DNA of 64,000 nt, taken from NCBI GenBank assembly GCA_009809945.1, contig WTPW01000795.1, positions 126,659 through 190,658 of the forward strand. Reading direction: 5' to 3'. Source of the stretch: Gigaspora margarita (lineage: Eukaryota > Glomeromycota > Glomeromycetes > Diversisporales > Gigasporaceae). The notes under the pieces are model-generated. The model was given only the letters and a program-made list of their open reading frames with translations. It did no database searches and was not told the DNA's origin. A program made the position numbers and the translations under genes. Of this stretch, positions 21,658 to 34,358 are shown one piece after another (within the stretch, counting starts at the first letter, position 1; the number at the start of each line of letters is the position of its first letter).

Positions 21658-23540
21658 TCCTCAAAACCTACCTTAGCAAATCCATCAAAAAAGAATCACG
21701 AATACTCATTAGCCTGCAAATATTTAACACAAGTAGAAATCTAACAAAATATTATTTGTTTATTCTTATAAAGAACAAATAGTGAAACTCCTGGGTGCAC
21801 CATATCACGATTTTGTGATATTATCTCGATCACTGATTGAAATTCAGATTCATCATCAAATGTTTTTGTTGTCAAATCTGAGATAATGATAAATGTTCTG
21901 GTTCTTCCAAAATTCACAATGCATGAATAATCGATACCATAATATTTGATTTGGTAATCGTGAGAAGTATTATTTTCATCTTCTTGGTAGTATATTGAAC
22001 AACTCTTTCAAACTTAAACCTTTTTTGTGAATTCACAAAAAAATCCTTGCTATCGACTAGAGTTAACACTTCTATCTGGATTTATATATCTGGATATATA
22101 CTATGTCATGTGATATAATGTGACATAGTGTTTTTATATTCGGATATAAATAAATCCTGATTTAAATTTATATCTGGATATATACTAAAATAAAACTGGA
22201 TTAATCCGGATATAAAAATATATTCAGATAGAGGTATTAATTCTACTATTGACTCTTTCAGAATTTTGCTCAATTTGTTCAATTTCTATTAAATTCTGAC
22301 TCAGATGTTGGTCATCTTTGGTAAGTTCTGAAACGATGTTGGAAGACTCATTAGCATAGAAAATATTATCATTTGTCTCAACAAAATTTCAAATATGTTC
22401 TGTGGATTTCCACATGGAATAATAGAACCAAACATTTTTACTTGGAAACATCTGTAGATGTTCTCAGAAAATTATTGAATTATTCATTATAATATTTTGG
22501 TTCATTCTTTTCTGACCAAAAGTGAACTATCACAAAAAAGGCTTTCATTGAATGCTCCAATGGTTGAAGGCATGAAAAGGCTGTCTGAAAGCAGGCATGG
22601 AATTCTATGAATCTTGTTCAAGGTGTGGTAAGCTTGACATCTTCCTATCTAACATTTGTTAGCTTTCCTAGAAAATTCATCTTTGTTATTATAATTTTCT
22701 ATTTTTTTTTTATAAGATTTAAAAGATAAATACAAACTTGATATAAAGGTGCTTTAAATATATTTTTTCAAATAATAGAAAATGTGTTCATTTTATAAAT
22801 TAGAAAATCATTTGATTTTATCTTGTGATAATAATGAATTTCTATATACATGATCACATGCAATAAGGATTATTCGCTAAATCTATGGACAGACTAGCAA
22901 ATTCATGTGGTACTAATAACTTACATGCTTTGCACTGTCCTTAAGAACCATCCATAGATTATACTCTTTTCTTGGTGTGTTTATATAACTGATAAGCGTG
23001 AGAATAAGAAATGGCATCCTTATGCAGATAACCTCTTCTTTGTTTTCCAAGAATGCAAAATATTTCTGTTTGAACTGCTATTTATTATCCCTATACTTGA
23101 TTAATATCATGCTATTATACTTTGTGAATTCACATTCTGTTTTATATTTACAGTCTGTGTAAAAAGGGAAGTCACTTTTATATTTTTTAGACCCCTTGAA
23201 AAATATTTGTTATACTAGACTTTTTTCTATTGTCTTTGCACCAAATATTATATTTTATCTTTTTTTTTCAAGCAATCAAAAAGAGTTTGAGGATACTGGA
23301 TTCTATAATGCTTAACTTCATTTGATTTTTGTCTAGATTCAATAAACACACATAAAAGATTATATCTTACCCAACAATACATAGCATGAAACACATGTTT
23401 TTACATTTCTAAAATTGTAATACAATATATAATAAAGTCTTCAAAAAAAGGTTCAACATTAAGAGGTATCTTTTGGTTTATAACAAGAAACTCCAATTAT
23501 TTTCTTTACCATGTTTTGATGAGAAAGCAATGCGATAGCA

Positions 23541-24400
23541 TTAATTGATGATCCGCCTATCAACTAAAAAGTAACAAAATGTGGTGTGCTTTCATCTAAA
23601 ATGTTTTTCTTATTAAGTTAATAATATATGACCACTAAGTGAAAGTTGTAGAGCTCATTGAGATGCATCTAATTGTGGTTAGATCATCCAAATTGGCCCA
23701 GTGGATGGTGAAATATCATCAAAAAATGATTGGTCAACTATATAAAATCCCATGACACAGATTACATATGAAAATTACTATAGGCAAAATGTAGCGTGTT
23801 TCTATTTTAAATATTTTTCTTACTAAGTTAACAATACATATCCACTAATTGAAAGTTGTAGATCTCATCAAAATGTATCTAACAGTGGTTAGAGTATCCA
23901 AATCAGCCCAGTGGATGGTAAAATATTATCAAAAAATGATTGGCTGACTATATAAAATCTCTATGTAAACAACCATTGTTTACATAGTGATTTTATATAG
24001 TCGGCCAACCATTTTTTAATGATATCTCACTATCCAATAGGCTAATTTGGATGATCTAACCACTATTAGATGTGCTTTGATGAGCTCAACAAATTTTAAT
24101 TAGTGATATGTATCATTAACTTAGTAAAAAAATTTTAGATAAAAGTACTCTACATTTCGCCTATAGTGATTTTCATAGGTAATCTGCATCACAGGATTTT
24201 ATATAGTCAGCTAATCGTTTTGTGACAATATCTCACTATCCACTAGGCTGATTTTGAATGATCTACTATTAGATGCATCTCAATGAGCTCTACAACTTTC
24301 AATTAGTGGTCATATATCATTAACTTAATAAGAAAAAAATGTTAGATGGAAGCACACCACATTTCATCACTCTCCAATTGATAGATGGATTATCAATTAA
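23541..24400. repeat. Palindrome of about 860 bp inside copy A
   Basis: Arms run from TTAATTGATGATCCGCC to the complement near 24400 and meet at GTAAACAACCATTGTTTAC (about 23968-23987). Each arm is itself a direct duplication (AAAGTTGTAGAGCTCATTGA and a diverged second copy about 200 bp on), giving a four-part structure. The equivalent region of copy B (30270-33240) is the same palindrome broken by three insertions. Confidence 0.85.
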
Positions 24401-27309
24401 AAAATCTTTACATATATTATGCAAAAAGAGAACCTGATCAACTCATTTATTGTTTGTAACAGAAAAAGATCCTATGTGAATTTTTTGATGATTTGTTACA
24501 GGATTTCAAATGGTCCTGCTTTGCTCTGTAAAAAAAATTCTATAATCTTGAGCAAATACTACTGCTCTTTTTAGTCTACTATATCTAAAATAGGCTGCTT
24601 AAATTGTTTGTGTCCTTGGGATGCTTTATAATCTAATAATGCTATGAAAATGTTTCTTTAAATAACTTCTTGCACTTTTAATTATGCACATTCTTGCAAG
24701 TGGCTATTATATGAGAAAACCCATAATTTATATTTTTGCTTAAAATCTAGTTTAACTGTTCTCCTCTTGTAATAATATATACAATAATCATTATTCATAT
24801 TCTTTTTTGCACTTAAATTAAGTTGCTATCATCTATATTATAGTTTTTCAGCTAATGTTTTACTTCTGTTACTGTAAAAGTCACTTGTAATCCTTAATTT
24901 TCTCGTGCTTGCTACTGTTCTACTAGCTATTACAAGTATCAATTTTACTTTTTTTTTGCCTTTGCAGTGGTCTTTTCTGTCTATCCATTCATCCATTTCT
25001 CTTTTAATATCTTGATTTTAGATTTAATACTATTTTGTAGCACTTTACTACTTTTTAAATAATGCTTTGTTCTTATACTTGTTGGTTGCTAGGTTGTATA
25101 GATTTTGCTTAATACTTGTTTACTGCTTCCCTAACATTTATTTAGTTTGATTTGGTTTAGTTGTTAAGTCTTCTGTGCTTTTTCTACTTTTTAGTCTATT
25201 TGTTCTATTAATGGGGTTTCAATTCTTACTTTTTCTTTGGTTTTTCTCCTTATTAAGTTCGCTATTATTAATTTTAATATCTCCTTTGCTATAAATAATA
25301 ACATGATGCTTTTTTTAATAATTCGTTAGTATCTATCTCATAAACCAGAGTCATAAGAAGTCAGTGGCTTTCAAGAGATGATGGATATTTATTTGTTCCT
25401 GTTCTTTCTACTTGAATGCCTATTAATTTCTTCTCGAGTAATAGTCCAAATTTGTTGGGATGGTTAGATAAGGCAAAGAATTTAAAAAGAAAAGCATATT
25501 TTAAAAATAAAAAGTATTTCAGAAACCTTAATTATATTTCAAAATGTTGAAATCAGAAAATAAAATTGTATTTGATGAATGAAGATAGTAGAATCATGCT
25601 GTTGCTGTGTGTATAAAATCTATTCTTTCTTTTGTCAAGTTTCATAACTTTTCTTTAATTGGCTTAAATCTTCTGTTAGTACTACTTAGATTAAAATGGT
25701 ACCTATGTCCTCTATTCCTTATTTATTATTTAATCAGTATGCATTTTCAGTTTCTCTAATTAAAATATTCTTTGGCTTTTCCACTTTGGCTATCAGTATA
25801 TCATCCCTTAATCCTGCTATTAATTGGCTCTTCATTAAGTTGGTTGTTGTGAGTTTCAATATATTTTTTCCATTATCTTTACATCATATATTATATATAT
25901 ATATATATATATTTTTTTGATAAACTCTAAAAATTTTAAAAAATTCATTAGCTTAGAAAATATTATTGTTCATCTCAACAAGATTTGACATGTGGAACAA
26001 TAAAACTGAACATAGTCACTTGGAATTGTCAGTAGATACTTTTCAAGAAATTTATTGAATTATTTATTGTAAGATCTTGGTTCATGCTTGAGTTTAAATT
26101 TTTTTTAAGAGGACCAGGTATATCATAAAATTATCTGATATGTAACCCAGATCTGTCTGAACAAACCAGAGTGAGATGACTAAGACAAACCCATAAAAAC
26201 TATAAAAACAGCTATCTAATTGGTCTTGGTTCACTAAGTAAAAGTGTCAGAATGTGATTTTGCTTTATATAAACTACTTTTTCTATAACCCTAACTCTAA
26301 CTCTAATATAAATTGATTTAATTAAAAATCAGAAAAATTGGGTAATCTCATAATGAACTAGGACCCTGAGCTATTGATAAAATAGGCCAGAAAAAAACAA
26401 AAAAGAAAGTTTTGGTAGAAAATCACCAAATATTGCATTTTTAAATAGTAAATTTTGCAAATTTTGGTCAAAAATAAGCATTTTTGAGCCAAATTTTGTA
26501 TAAAAATAAGCAAACTAGTCACTAACCTATTTATATATAGCTCAGGATCCTGATGTACCTGGCTTTAGCTATTAAAAAAATGTATTTATTTACAAATTAA
26601 GAAATTATTTGATTTTATCTTGTAAAATCAATGAATTTCTATATGTTTTCTTCTACAGAACCTTTGCATTTTTTATATACTCAATTAGGTTAAATAAGGA
26701 TTATTTGCTTTAAACCCCTTTTTTTGGTCCTGCAAGGAGTCTAGACACTTTTGCAGTAACATGACCATCATGTGATGTGGCGTATTCAGATTAACTTTTT
26801 GGTATTATTGTTAAGATTTGGGTTAGAGTTGTGTATATAGCCTTAGAAGGCCATTATTTATATATATATAATTGAATTTTAGACATTTTATGTAATTTTT
26901 AAGGCTGATTTAAATACTAGTTTTTGAGTATCTTTACTCTTTTCTCTTTTTTTCTTCTTGTACACATGTTTTGTTTGATATTAGACTGATCTGGAACAAT
27001 CAAAATTTACATTCTCTAATTTATGCACCATGTCATGTTACTACAAAGTGTCTAGACCCCTGGTGCAGTTCCTTTCCCTGGTGTGTTTATATAATCTGCA
27101 TTGGAATGCAGGTAACTTCTTCTTTGTTCTCCATAAGTGCAAAATATTTTTGTTTAAACTGTCATTTATCCTCCCCATGTTTGATTAATATCATATTGGT
27201 ATACTTTGCAAATTCATATTCCATATCCTTGTTTCTTTTGTGTTGGTATTGGTATCTCCATCTTGGCCAGAAAAATATTTTTCTGTTTTATATTTATAGT
27301 CAGTATAAA

Positions 27310-27462
27310 NAAAAAAAAAAAAAAAAGTGCATTAGCACATATATAGTGAAGAGCATCAACCTTTAAGATGGTTTGGAAAAGCCTGAAACATGGACTCCAG
27401 AAACTGATCAAGGTGTGTACAGCTAGGAGTATTCCTTTTACCACCCTCACTGCTACTTTCCC
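27310..27462 (-). repeat. SINE-like repeat, copy 3, at the start of large copy B
   Basis: Same unit as 21509-21657, with an A tract containing one N. It sits exactly at the junction between copies A and B. Confidence 0.45.
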
Positions 27463-28544
27463 TCAAAACCTACCTTAGCAAATTCATCAAAAAAGAATCA
27501 CAAATACTCTTTAGCCTGCAAATATTTAATGCAAGTAGAAATCTAACAAAATATTATTTGCTTTATTCTTATAAAAAACAAATAGCAAAACTCCTAGGAA
27601 CACCATATCATGATTTTGTAATATTATTTTGATTACTAGTTGAAATTCAGATTCATTATTGAATGTTTTTGTTGTCAAATCTGAGATAACGAAAAATGTT
27701 CTGGTTCTTCAAAAATTTACGAAGCATAAATAATCAATACTATAATAGTTGATTTGGTAATCTTGAGAAGTATTATTTTTATCTTCAAACTGAACCTTGG
27801 TAGTAACAACTCTTTCAAACTTAAACCTTTTTTGTGAATTTATAAAAAAATCCTTGCAAACTTAAACCTTTTTTGTGAATTTATGAAAAAATCCTTGCTA
27901 TCGACTAGAGTAAATATTCTATTTGAATTTATATATCCGGATATATACTATGTCATGTGATATAATATGACATAGTATTTTTATATCCAGATATAAATAA
28001 ATCCATATTTAAATTTATATCTGAATATATACTATGATAAAACTGGATTAATCTAGATACAAAAAATATATCTGGATAGAGGTATTAACTCTAATATTGA
28101 CTTTTTCAGAATTTTGTTTAATTTGTTTAATTTCTATTAAATTCTGACTCAGATATTGGTCATCTTTGGTAAGTTCTAAAATGATGTTGGAAGACTCATC
28201 AGCACAGAAAATATTATCATTCATCTCAACAAGATTTCAAATATGTTCTGTGGATTTGCATATGGAACAATAGAACCAAACATAGTTACTTGAAAATATT
28301 TGTAAATATTTTCAAGAAATTATTGAATCATTCATTATAATATTTTGGTTTGTATTTTTCTGACCAAAAGTGAACCATCATGAAAAAAGGCTTTCTGTTG
28401 AATGCTCCAACAATTGAAGGTGTGAAACAGCTGTCCAAAAGCAGGCATGGGATTCTATAAATCTTGTTCAAGGTGTGGTGAGCTTGACATCTTCCTATCT
28501 AACATTTGTCAGCTTTCATAAGAAATTTATCTTCATTATTATAA

Positions 28545-29229
28545 TGTTATAGAATGAAGTTCTAATTTTATTGTCATTAGATTCTATAGATTTTTACAAT
28601 TAAAATAAGCTATAGTTATTAGAAACAAATTAATAATTAATTGGATAATAATAAATTAACACTTGTATAACATATACTTTTATACTTTTATACTTTTATA
28701 CTTTTATACTGTTATACTTTATACTTTTATACTTTTATACTTTATACTTTTATACTTTTAGACTTTTATACTTTATACTTTTATACTTTTATATTTTTAT
28801 ACTTTATACTTTTATACTTTTATATTTTTATACTTTATACTTTTATACTTTTATACTTTTATGCTTTTATACTTTTATCCGTTTATAGTTTTACACTTCT
28901 ATACTTTTGTACTTTTCCAAAAGATATATAAACCCTAGCTTTCTGCTTTTCTGTACATTAGCTTTAGGCTTAGACTCAGATTCTCCTCTTCTTTCCTCTA
29001 ATATTTAGGAATAGCTATCTATCTTGCATATTATATTATCAATAAATAAAATATATCTTTGCCAAATAAATACTCTCTTGCTCTTGATAAAATAAATATA
29101 TCGAACTGCTCTAGTGAAGTAACATTCTACTTGCACACTGCTTCATATCTTCTCTGATCCTTATAAGATCCCTGTTGCTATGTATTATGTTGCAGATATT
29201 ATATTAAGAAGGCTATAATGCTTGTAACA
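28545..29229 (+). mobile_element. Solo LTR, 685 bp
   Basis: Starts TGTTATAGAATG and ends GCTTGTAACA (TG...CA with short inverted ends), flanked by ATAA on both sides. Copy A at about 22690 has the uninterrupted site (TTATTATAATTTTC). It has a TATA-like box (ATATATAAACCC, near 28925) and an AATAAA cluster (29040-29050), as expected for an LTR. Its 5' part is a minisatellite of ATACTTTT-type units (28674-28915). No internal retroelement genes remain. Confidence 0.85.
28674..28915. repeat. Minisatellite of about 8-9 bp units within the LTR
   Basis: About 25 units of TTTATACTT with small variants, in the region that would be U3 of the LTR. Confidence 0.9.
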
Positions 29230-29386
29230 ATAATTTTCTATTTTTTTTTATAAGTTTCAAAAGATAAATCCAAACTTGATATAAAGGTACTTTAAATATA
29301 TTTTTTCAAATAATAGAAAATGTATTTATTTTACGAATTAGAAAATTATTTGATTTTATCTTGTGATTATAATGAATTTTTATGTA

Positions 29387-29570
29387 CAGTCTAACCCTGC
29401 TATAGTCACACTGTCTGGCAGAAACTTGACATGACTATAGTGAGAAAAATATAGTAATAGTCACATCATGTGATTATAGTGAGAGTTAATTTTATATTAC
29501 TGCAATTGATTGGTATATAGTCTCAAGAAAATGTGACTATTTCAGATGTGACTATAGCGGGGTTAGACTG
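29387..29570. mobile_element. TA-flanked MITE, 184 bp
   Basis: Terminal inverted repeats CAGTCTAACCCTGCTATAGT and complement (about 24 bp), with TA duplicated on both sides (29385-29386, 29571-29572). Copy A has the single TA at the empty site (ATATACATGATC near 22848). A Tc1/mariner-type non-autonomous element, like 40514-40696. Confidence 0.9.
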
Positions 29571-30493
29571 TACATGATCATATGCAATAAGGATTATTTG
29601 CTGATTCTATGGACAGAAGTACAAATTCATGTGGTACTAATGACTCACATACTTTGTACTGTCCTTAAGAACCATCTGTAGATTATACTTTTTTTTTAGT
29701 GTGTTTATATAACCAATAAGCATGAGAATAAGGAATAGCATCCTTATGCAGATAACTTCTTCTTTGTTCTCCACGAGTGCAAAATATTTCTGTTTGAACT
29801 ACCATTTATCATCCCCGTGCTTGATTAATATCATGTTGTTATACTTTGTGAATTTGCATTCTGTTTTATATTTACAGTCTGTGTAAAAAAGGAAGTCATT
29901 TTTATATTTCCCAGACCCCTTGAAAAATATTTGTTTTACTAGACTTTTTTTTATTGTCTTTACACCAAATATTATATTTTATCTTTTTTTTTCAAACAAT
30001 CAAAAGGAGTTTGTGAATACCAAATTCTATAATGCTTAACTCCATTTGATTTTTGTCTAGATTCAATAAACACACATAAAAGATTATATCTTACCCAACA
30101 ATACATAGCATGAAACACATGTTTCTATATTTCTAAAATTGTAATACAATATATAATAAAGTCATTCAAAGAAAGGTTCAACATTATGAGATATCCTTTG
30201 GTTCATAACAATGAAACTCCAATTATTTCTTCACCATGTTTTGATGAGAAAGCAATCAATGTGCATTAATTGATAATCTGCCTGTCAACTGAAAAGTGAT
30301 AAAATGTGGTGTGCTTCTATCTAAATTTTTTTTCTTATTAAGTTAATGATAAATGACCACTAATTGAAAGTTGTAGAGCTCGTTGAGACGCATCTAATGG
30401 TGGTTAGATAATCCAAATTGGCCCAGTAGATGGTGAGATATCATTGAAAAACAATTGGCCAACTATATAAAATTGCATGATACAAATTAGATG

Positions 30494-30744
30494 AGACCAA
30501 CTGGATTTAGTGTTTTATATTATCCCCTCCCCTCCAGAGGAGGAAGGAGAGGGTGGTTCACTTATAAAATTTTTTAAAAAAATTTTTTTTTAAAAAAATA
30601 TTTTTTGAATTGTTCTATAACTATAAAAAATTTCTGAAATATCCCATAACCCTATGTATATTTATCTAAATTTTTTTTACTATAAGAGAGAGAGGAGGAC
30701 TCTGAGGAGAAGGGGTAATGTAGAACACTGAATCCAGTTGGTCT
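30494..30744. mobile_element. Inverted-repeat element, about 251 bp
   Basis: Ends AGACCAACTGGATTTAGTG and complement, with T/CCCCT-rich inner ends (CCCCTCCCCTCC... and GAGAAGGGG). It interrupts a segment that is continuous in copy A (near 23765). Target duplication not clear. Confidence 0.75.
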
Positions 30745-30953
30745 TGCCTTATATATAAAAATCACTATAGGCAAAATGTGGCATTTTTCCATCTAAAAAT
30801 TTTTTTCTTACTAAGTTAACGATACATATCTACTTATTGAAAGTTGTAGAGCTTGTTAAAGCATATTTAACAGTAGTTAGAGCATCCAAATCAGCTCAGT
30901 AAATAGTGAGATATTATCAAAAAACAATCAGCCAACTATATAAAATCTCTATA

Positions 30954-31209
30954 TGGGCTTGGTGCTACAGAAAAGGGAGAAATCAACAAAAAAAAAGATC
31001 TTTGAAAAATTAATTTTTATGTTATAAATTTTATAATAAGCTATAAGAAATTATAGATTTTGAAGAACTATATTGCAAAATTTTATTAATACAACTACTT
31101 TTGTGTCTTAAGTAAAAAATGATCCTAATTGTATTCTAAATTAATTTATATAAAAAAATTAATTTTCAAAATTTTGTCATTTTCCCTCTTTTCTGTAGCA
31201 CCAAGCCTA
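30954..31209. mobile_element. TA-flanked MITE, 256 bp
   Basis: Ends TGGGCTTGGTGCTACAGAAA and complement, flanked by TA (30952-30953, 31210-31211). Inserted close to the centre of the palindrome; copy A (23960-23970) lacks it. Confidence 0.85.
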
Positions 31210-31896
31210 TATAAACAATGTTTGTTTACATAGAGATTTTATATAGTTGGCCAATCATTTTTCGATAATATCTCGCCATTTACTAGGCCAATTTGAATGA
31301 TCTAACTACCATTAAATGTGCTTCAATGAGCTCTACAACTTTCAATTAGTGAATATATATCATTAATTTAGTAGAAAAATTTTTAAATGGAAGTATGCCA
31401 CATTTCACCTATAGTGATTTTCATATATAATCTGCATTACAGGATTTTATATAGTTAGCCAATTGTTTTGTAATGATATCTTGCCATCCGCTAGGCTGAT
31501 TTGGATAATATAACTACCATTAGATGTATCTTGATAAGCTCTACAACTTTCAATTAGTGGTCATGTATTATTAACTTAATAAGAAAAAAATGTTAGATAG
31601 AAGCATACTACTAGGGTTTTGAAGTTTGATCCGGGTTTGATTTGAGTTTGATCAAACCCCAAATCAAACCAAACTCAAACTATAAATTTTATAAAGTTTG
31701 AAATCAAACCAAACTCAAATAAAAAATAATCAAACTCAAACCAAACCCAAATTTCATTCAAAGTTTGATTTGAGTTTGATTTGAAGTTTGCAAACTAGTT
31801 TGAGTTTGAATAATATAAATATATTTTTAAATTTTAAACAAGTTTCTTAATTCTTACTTTATATTTAAGTAAACTTGTTTAAAATATAAAAATATA

Positions 31897-32442
31897 CTAT
31901 ATGTTTCCGAAAATAAGCTACCTTTTTTGGACGATTCTGGACACTAAAAATCTGGGATATTTTCAGAAATAATCAATTTTTGGTCAGTCGCCAATAGTTG
32001 TTACATAGTAAAGTCTAAATTTTACTATGTAAATTAATTATTAGCACTTAAGTAGACTTATTTGGAAGACTCAACTACACATATGCTGAAAGTTTCATCA
32101 AAATATGAGTACTTTTTATTATTTGACTTTTAATTTTTACATTCAACGAATATATTTTGTTAATAAAATTTTAATCTCTTCGTTGAACGTAAAAATTAAA
32201 AACCAATTAATAAAAAGTTCTCCAATTTGTTGTAAATTTCAGAGAATACATATTTTGATCTTCTAAATAAGTTTACTTAAGCGACTTTAATTGATTTACT
32301 TAGTAAAGTTTGGACTTTACTATATAGCAAATTTCATCGATCGTGGGTAGCTTATTTTCATGTCAAAGATATTTTTGAGTTTTTTGACCAATAGAAGGGG
32401 TAGTTTATTTTTGGAAGTGGCTTATTTTTTGGCAATATACAG
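31897..32442. mobile_element. TA-flanked element, first of two neighbours, 546 bp
   Basis: Ends CTATATGTTTCCGAAAATAA and near complement ending CAATATACAG, flanked by TA. The interior is itself an inverted repeat around ATATTTTGTTAATAAAATTT. Nested in the 31612-33196 element. Confidence 0.8.
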
Positions 32443-32453
32443 TATTTATATTA

Positions 32454-33004
32454 CTGTATGCTTCTGAAAATAAGATACCTTTTTTGGACGATTTTGGATG
32501 CAAAAAATCTGGGGTTGCTTATTTTTGGATAAAATCGATTTTTGGTCAATCGCCACTAGTAGCTACATAGTTAAGTCTAAATTCTACTATATATATCCAT
32601 TATTTGCGCTTAATAAACTTATTTGGAAGACCAAACTACATCTATCCTGAAAGTTTCATCAAAATATGAGTACTTTTTATTATTTGACTTTTAATTTTTA
32701 CGTTCAACGAATATATTTTGTTATTAAAATCTTAATCTCTTCGTTGAAAGTAAATATTAAATTCCAATTAATAAAAATTTCTTCAATTTCGTTGTAAATT
32801 TTAGAGTATACGTATTTTGATCTGTTGAATAAGTTTACTTAAGCGACTTTAATCGATTTGCTTAGTAAATTTTGGACATTACTATATAGGAACTTTCATC
32901 GATCATGTTAGCTTATTTTTGGATCAAAGACGTTTTTGTATTTCTTGACCAAAAGAGAGAGGGTAGTTTATTTTTGGAGGTGGCTTATTTTTGGCAATAT
33001 ACAG
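32454..33004. mobile_element. TA-flanked element, second of two neighbours, 551 bp
   Basis: Same family as 31897-32442 (CTGTATGCTTCTGAAAATAA start, CAATATACAG end), in the same orientation and 11 bp away, also flanked by TA. Either two insertions or a duplication. Confidence 0.8.
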
Positions 33005-34358
33005 TATTCAAACTCAAACTAGTTTGCAAACTTCAAACTCAAACCCAAATCAAACTCAAATTTAATTAAAAAGTTTGCTTCAAATCAAACTCAAACATTT
33101 TTTTTAATGCCAGTTTGAGTTTGGGTTTGATTTGAAATCAAATCAAACTCAAACTTGGCCTAAAGTTTGATTTGATCCGGGTTTGTAGGAACCCTACATA
33201 CTACATTTCATCATTCTCCAGTTAATAGGCAGATTATCAATTAAAAAAACTTTATGTATATTATGCAAGGAGAGAACCTGATTGACTTATTTATTGTTCG
33301 TAACAGAAAAAGATCCTACATAAATTCTTTGATAATTTGTTTCAGAATTTCAGATGGTCCTGCTTTGCTCTGTAAAAAATATTCTATAATCTCGAGCAAA
33401 CACCACTACTTTTTGGTTAGTCTACTATATCTAAAATAGGCTACTTAAATTGTTCATGTCCTTGGAATGCTTCATAATCTAATAAGCTATAAAAAATGTT
33501 TTTTTAAATAACTTATTGCACTTTCAATTATGCACTTTCTTGCAAGTGGCTATTATATAAAAAAACCATAATTTATCTTTTTGGCTTACAAATCTAGTTT
33601 AACTAATCATTTTTTATGTTCTTTTTTACACTTAAATTAAGTTGTTATTGTCCATATTATGGTTTTTTTTAGCTAATATGTTTCACTTCTGTTGCTATAA
33701 AAGTTACTTGTAATCCTTAATTTTTCATGCTTGCTGCTGTTCTACTAGCTATTACAAGAATCAAGTTTACTTTTTCTTTTTGCCTTTGCAGTAGCCTTTT
33801 CTGTCTACTCATTCATTTGTTTTCTTTCTTAATATCTTGATTTTAGATTTAATGCTATTTTGCGGCACTTTACTACTTTTTAAATAATGCTTTATCCTTA
33901 TACTTGTTGGTTGCTAGGTTGTATAGATTTCACTTACTACTTGTTTACTACTTCTCTAACATTTATTTAGTTTGGTTTGGTTTAGTTGTTAAGTCTCCTG
34001 TGCTTTTTCTACTTTTTAGTCTATTTGTTCTATTAATGGGTTTTCAATTCTTACTTTTCTCTTTGGTCTTTCTCCTTATTAAGTTTGCTATTATTAATTT
34101 TAATATTTCCCTTGCTGTAAATAATGACATGATGCTTTTTTAATAATTTGTCGGTACCTATCTCATAAACCAGAGTCATAAGAAGTTAGTAGCTTTTCTG
34201 AATATAACAGATATTTAATTGTTCCTGTTTCTTCTACTTGAATGCCTATTAATATCTCCTTGAGTAATAGTCCAAATTTGTTAGGATGGTTAGATTAGGC
34301 AAAGAATTTAAAAAGAAAAGCATATTTTAGAAATAAAAAGTATTTCAGAAACCTTAAT

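Larger units (their letters stand above)
21509..27309 (+). repeat. Large tandem repeat, copy A, about 5.8 kb
   Basis: Aligns in order along its length with 27310-37920. Matching landmarks include 21775/27580, 22053/27899, 22593/28443, 22945/29668, 23340/30060, 24692/33540, 25771/35936 and 27263/37870. The copies are diverged but clearly collinear. No credible gene is inside. Copy A lacks the insertions found in copy B and so serves as the empty-site reference. It has its own extra segment near 26245-26340 (CCCTAACTCTAACTC). Confidence 0.85.
31612..33196. mobile_element. hAT-like non-autonomous element, 1585 bp
   Basis: Starts TAGGGTTTTGAAG, ends GGAACCCTA, and is flanked by a perfect 8-bp duplication CATACTAC (31604-31611, 33197-33204). 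Copy A has one such site (CACACCAC near 24346). Subterminal regions consist of the word GTTTGATTT/AAATCAAAC repeated many times in opposite orientations at the two ends. The middle is filled by two tandem insertions (31897 and 32454). No transposase frame. Confidence 0.9.

Noticed and set aside
33904-34143. 79-residue hydrophobic open frame in copy B
   Set aside because: The equivalent of copy A does not keep the frame, and composition explains the hydrophobicity.
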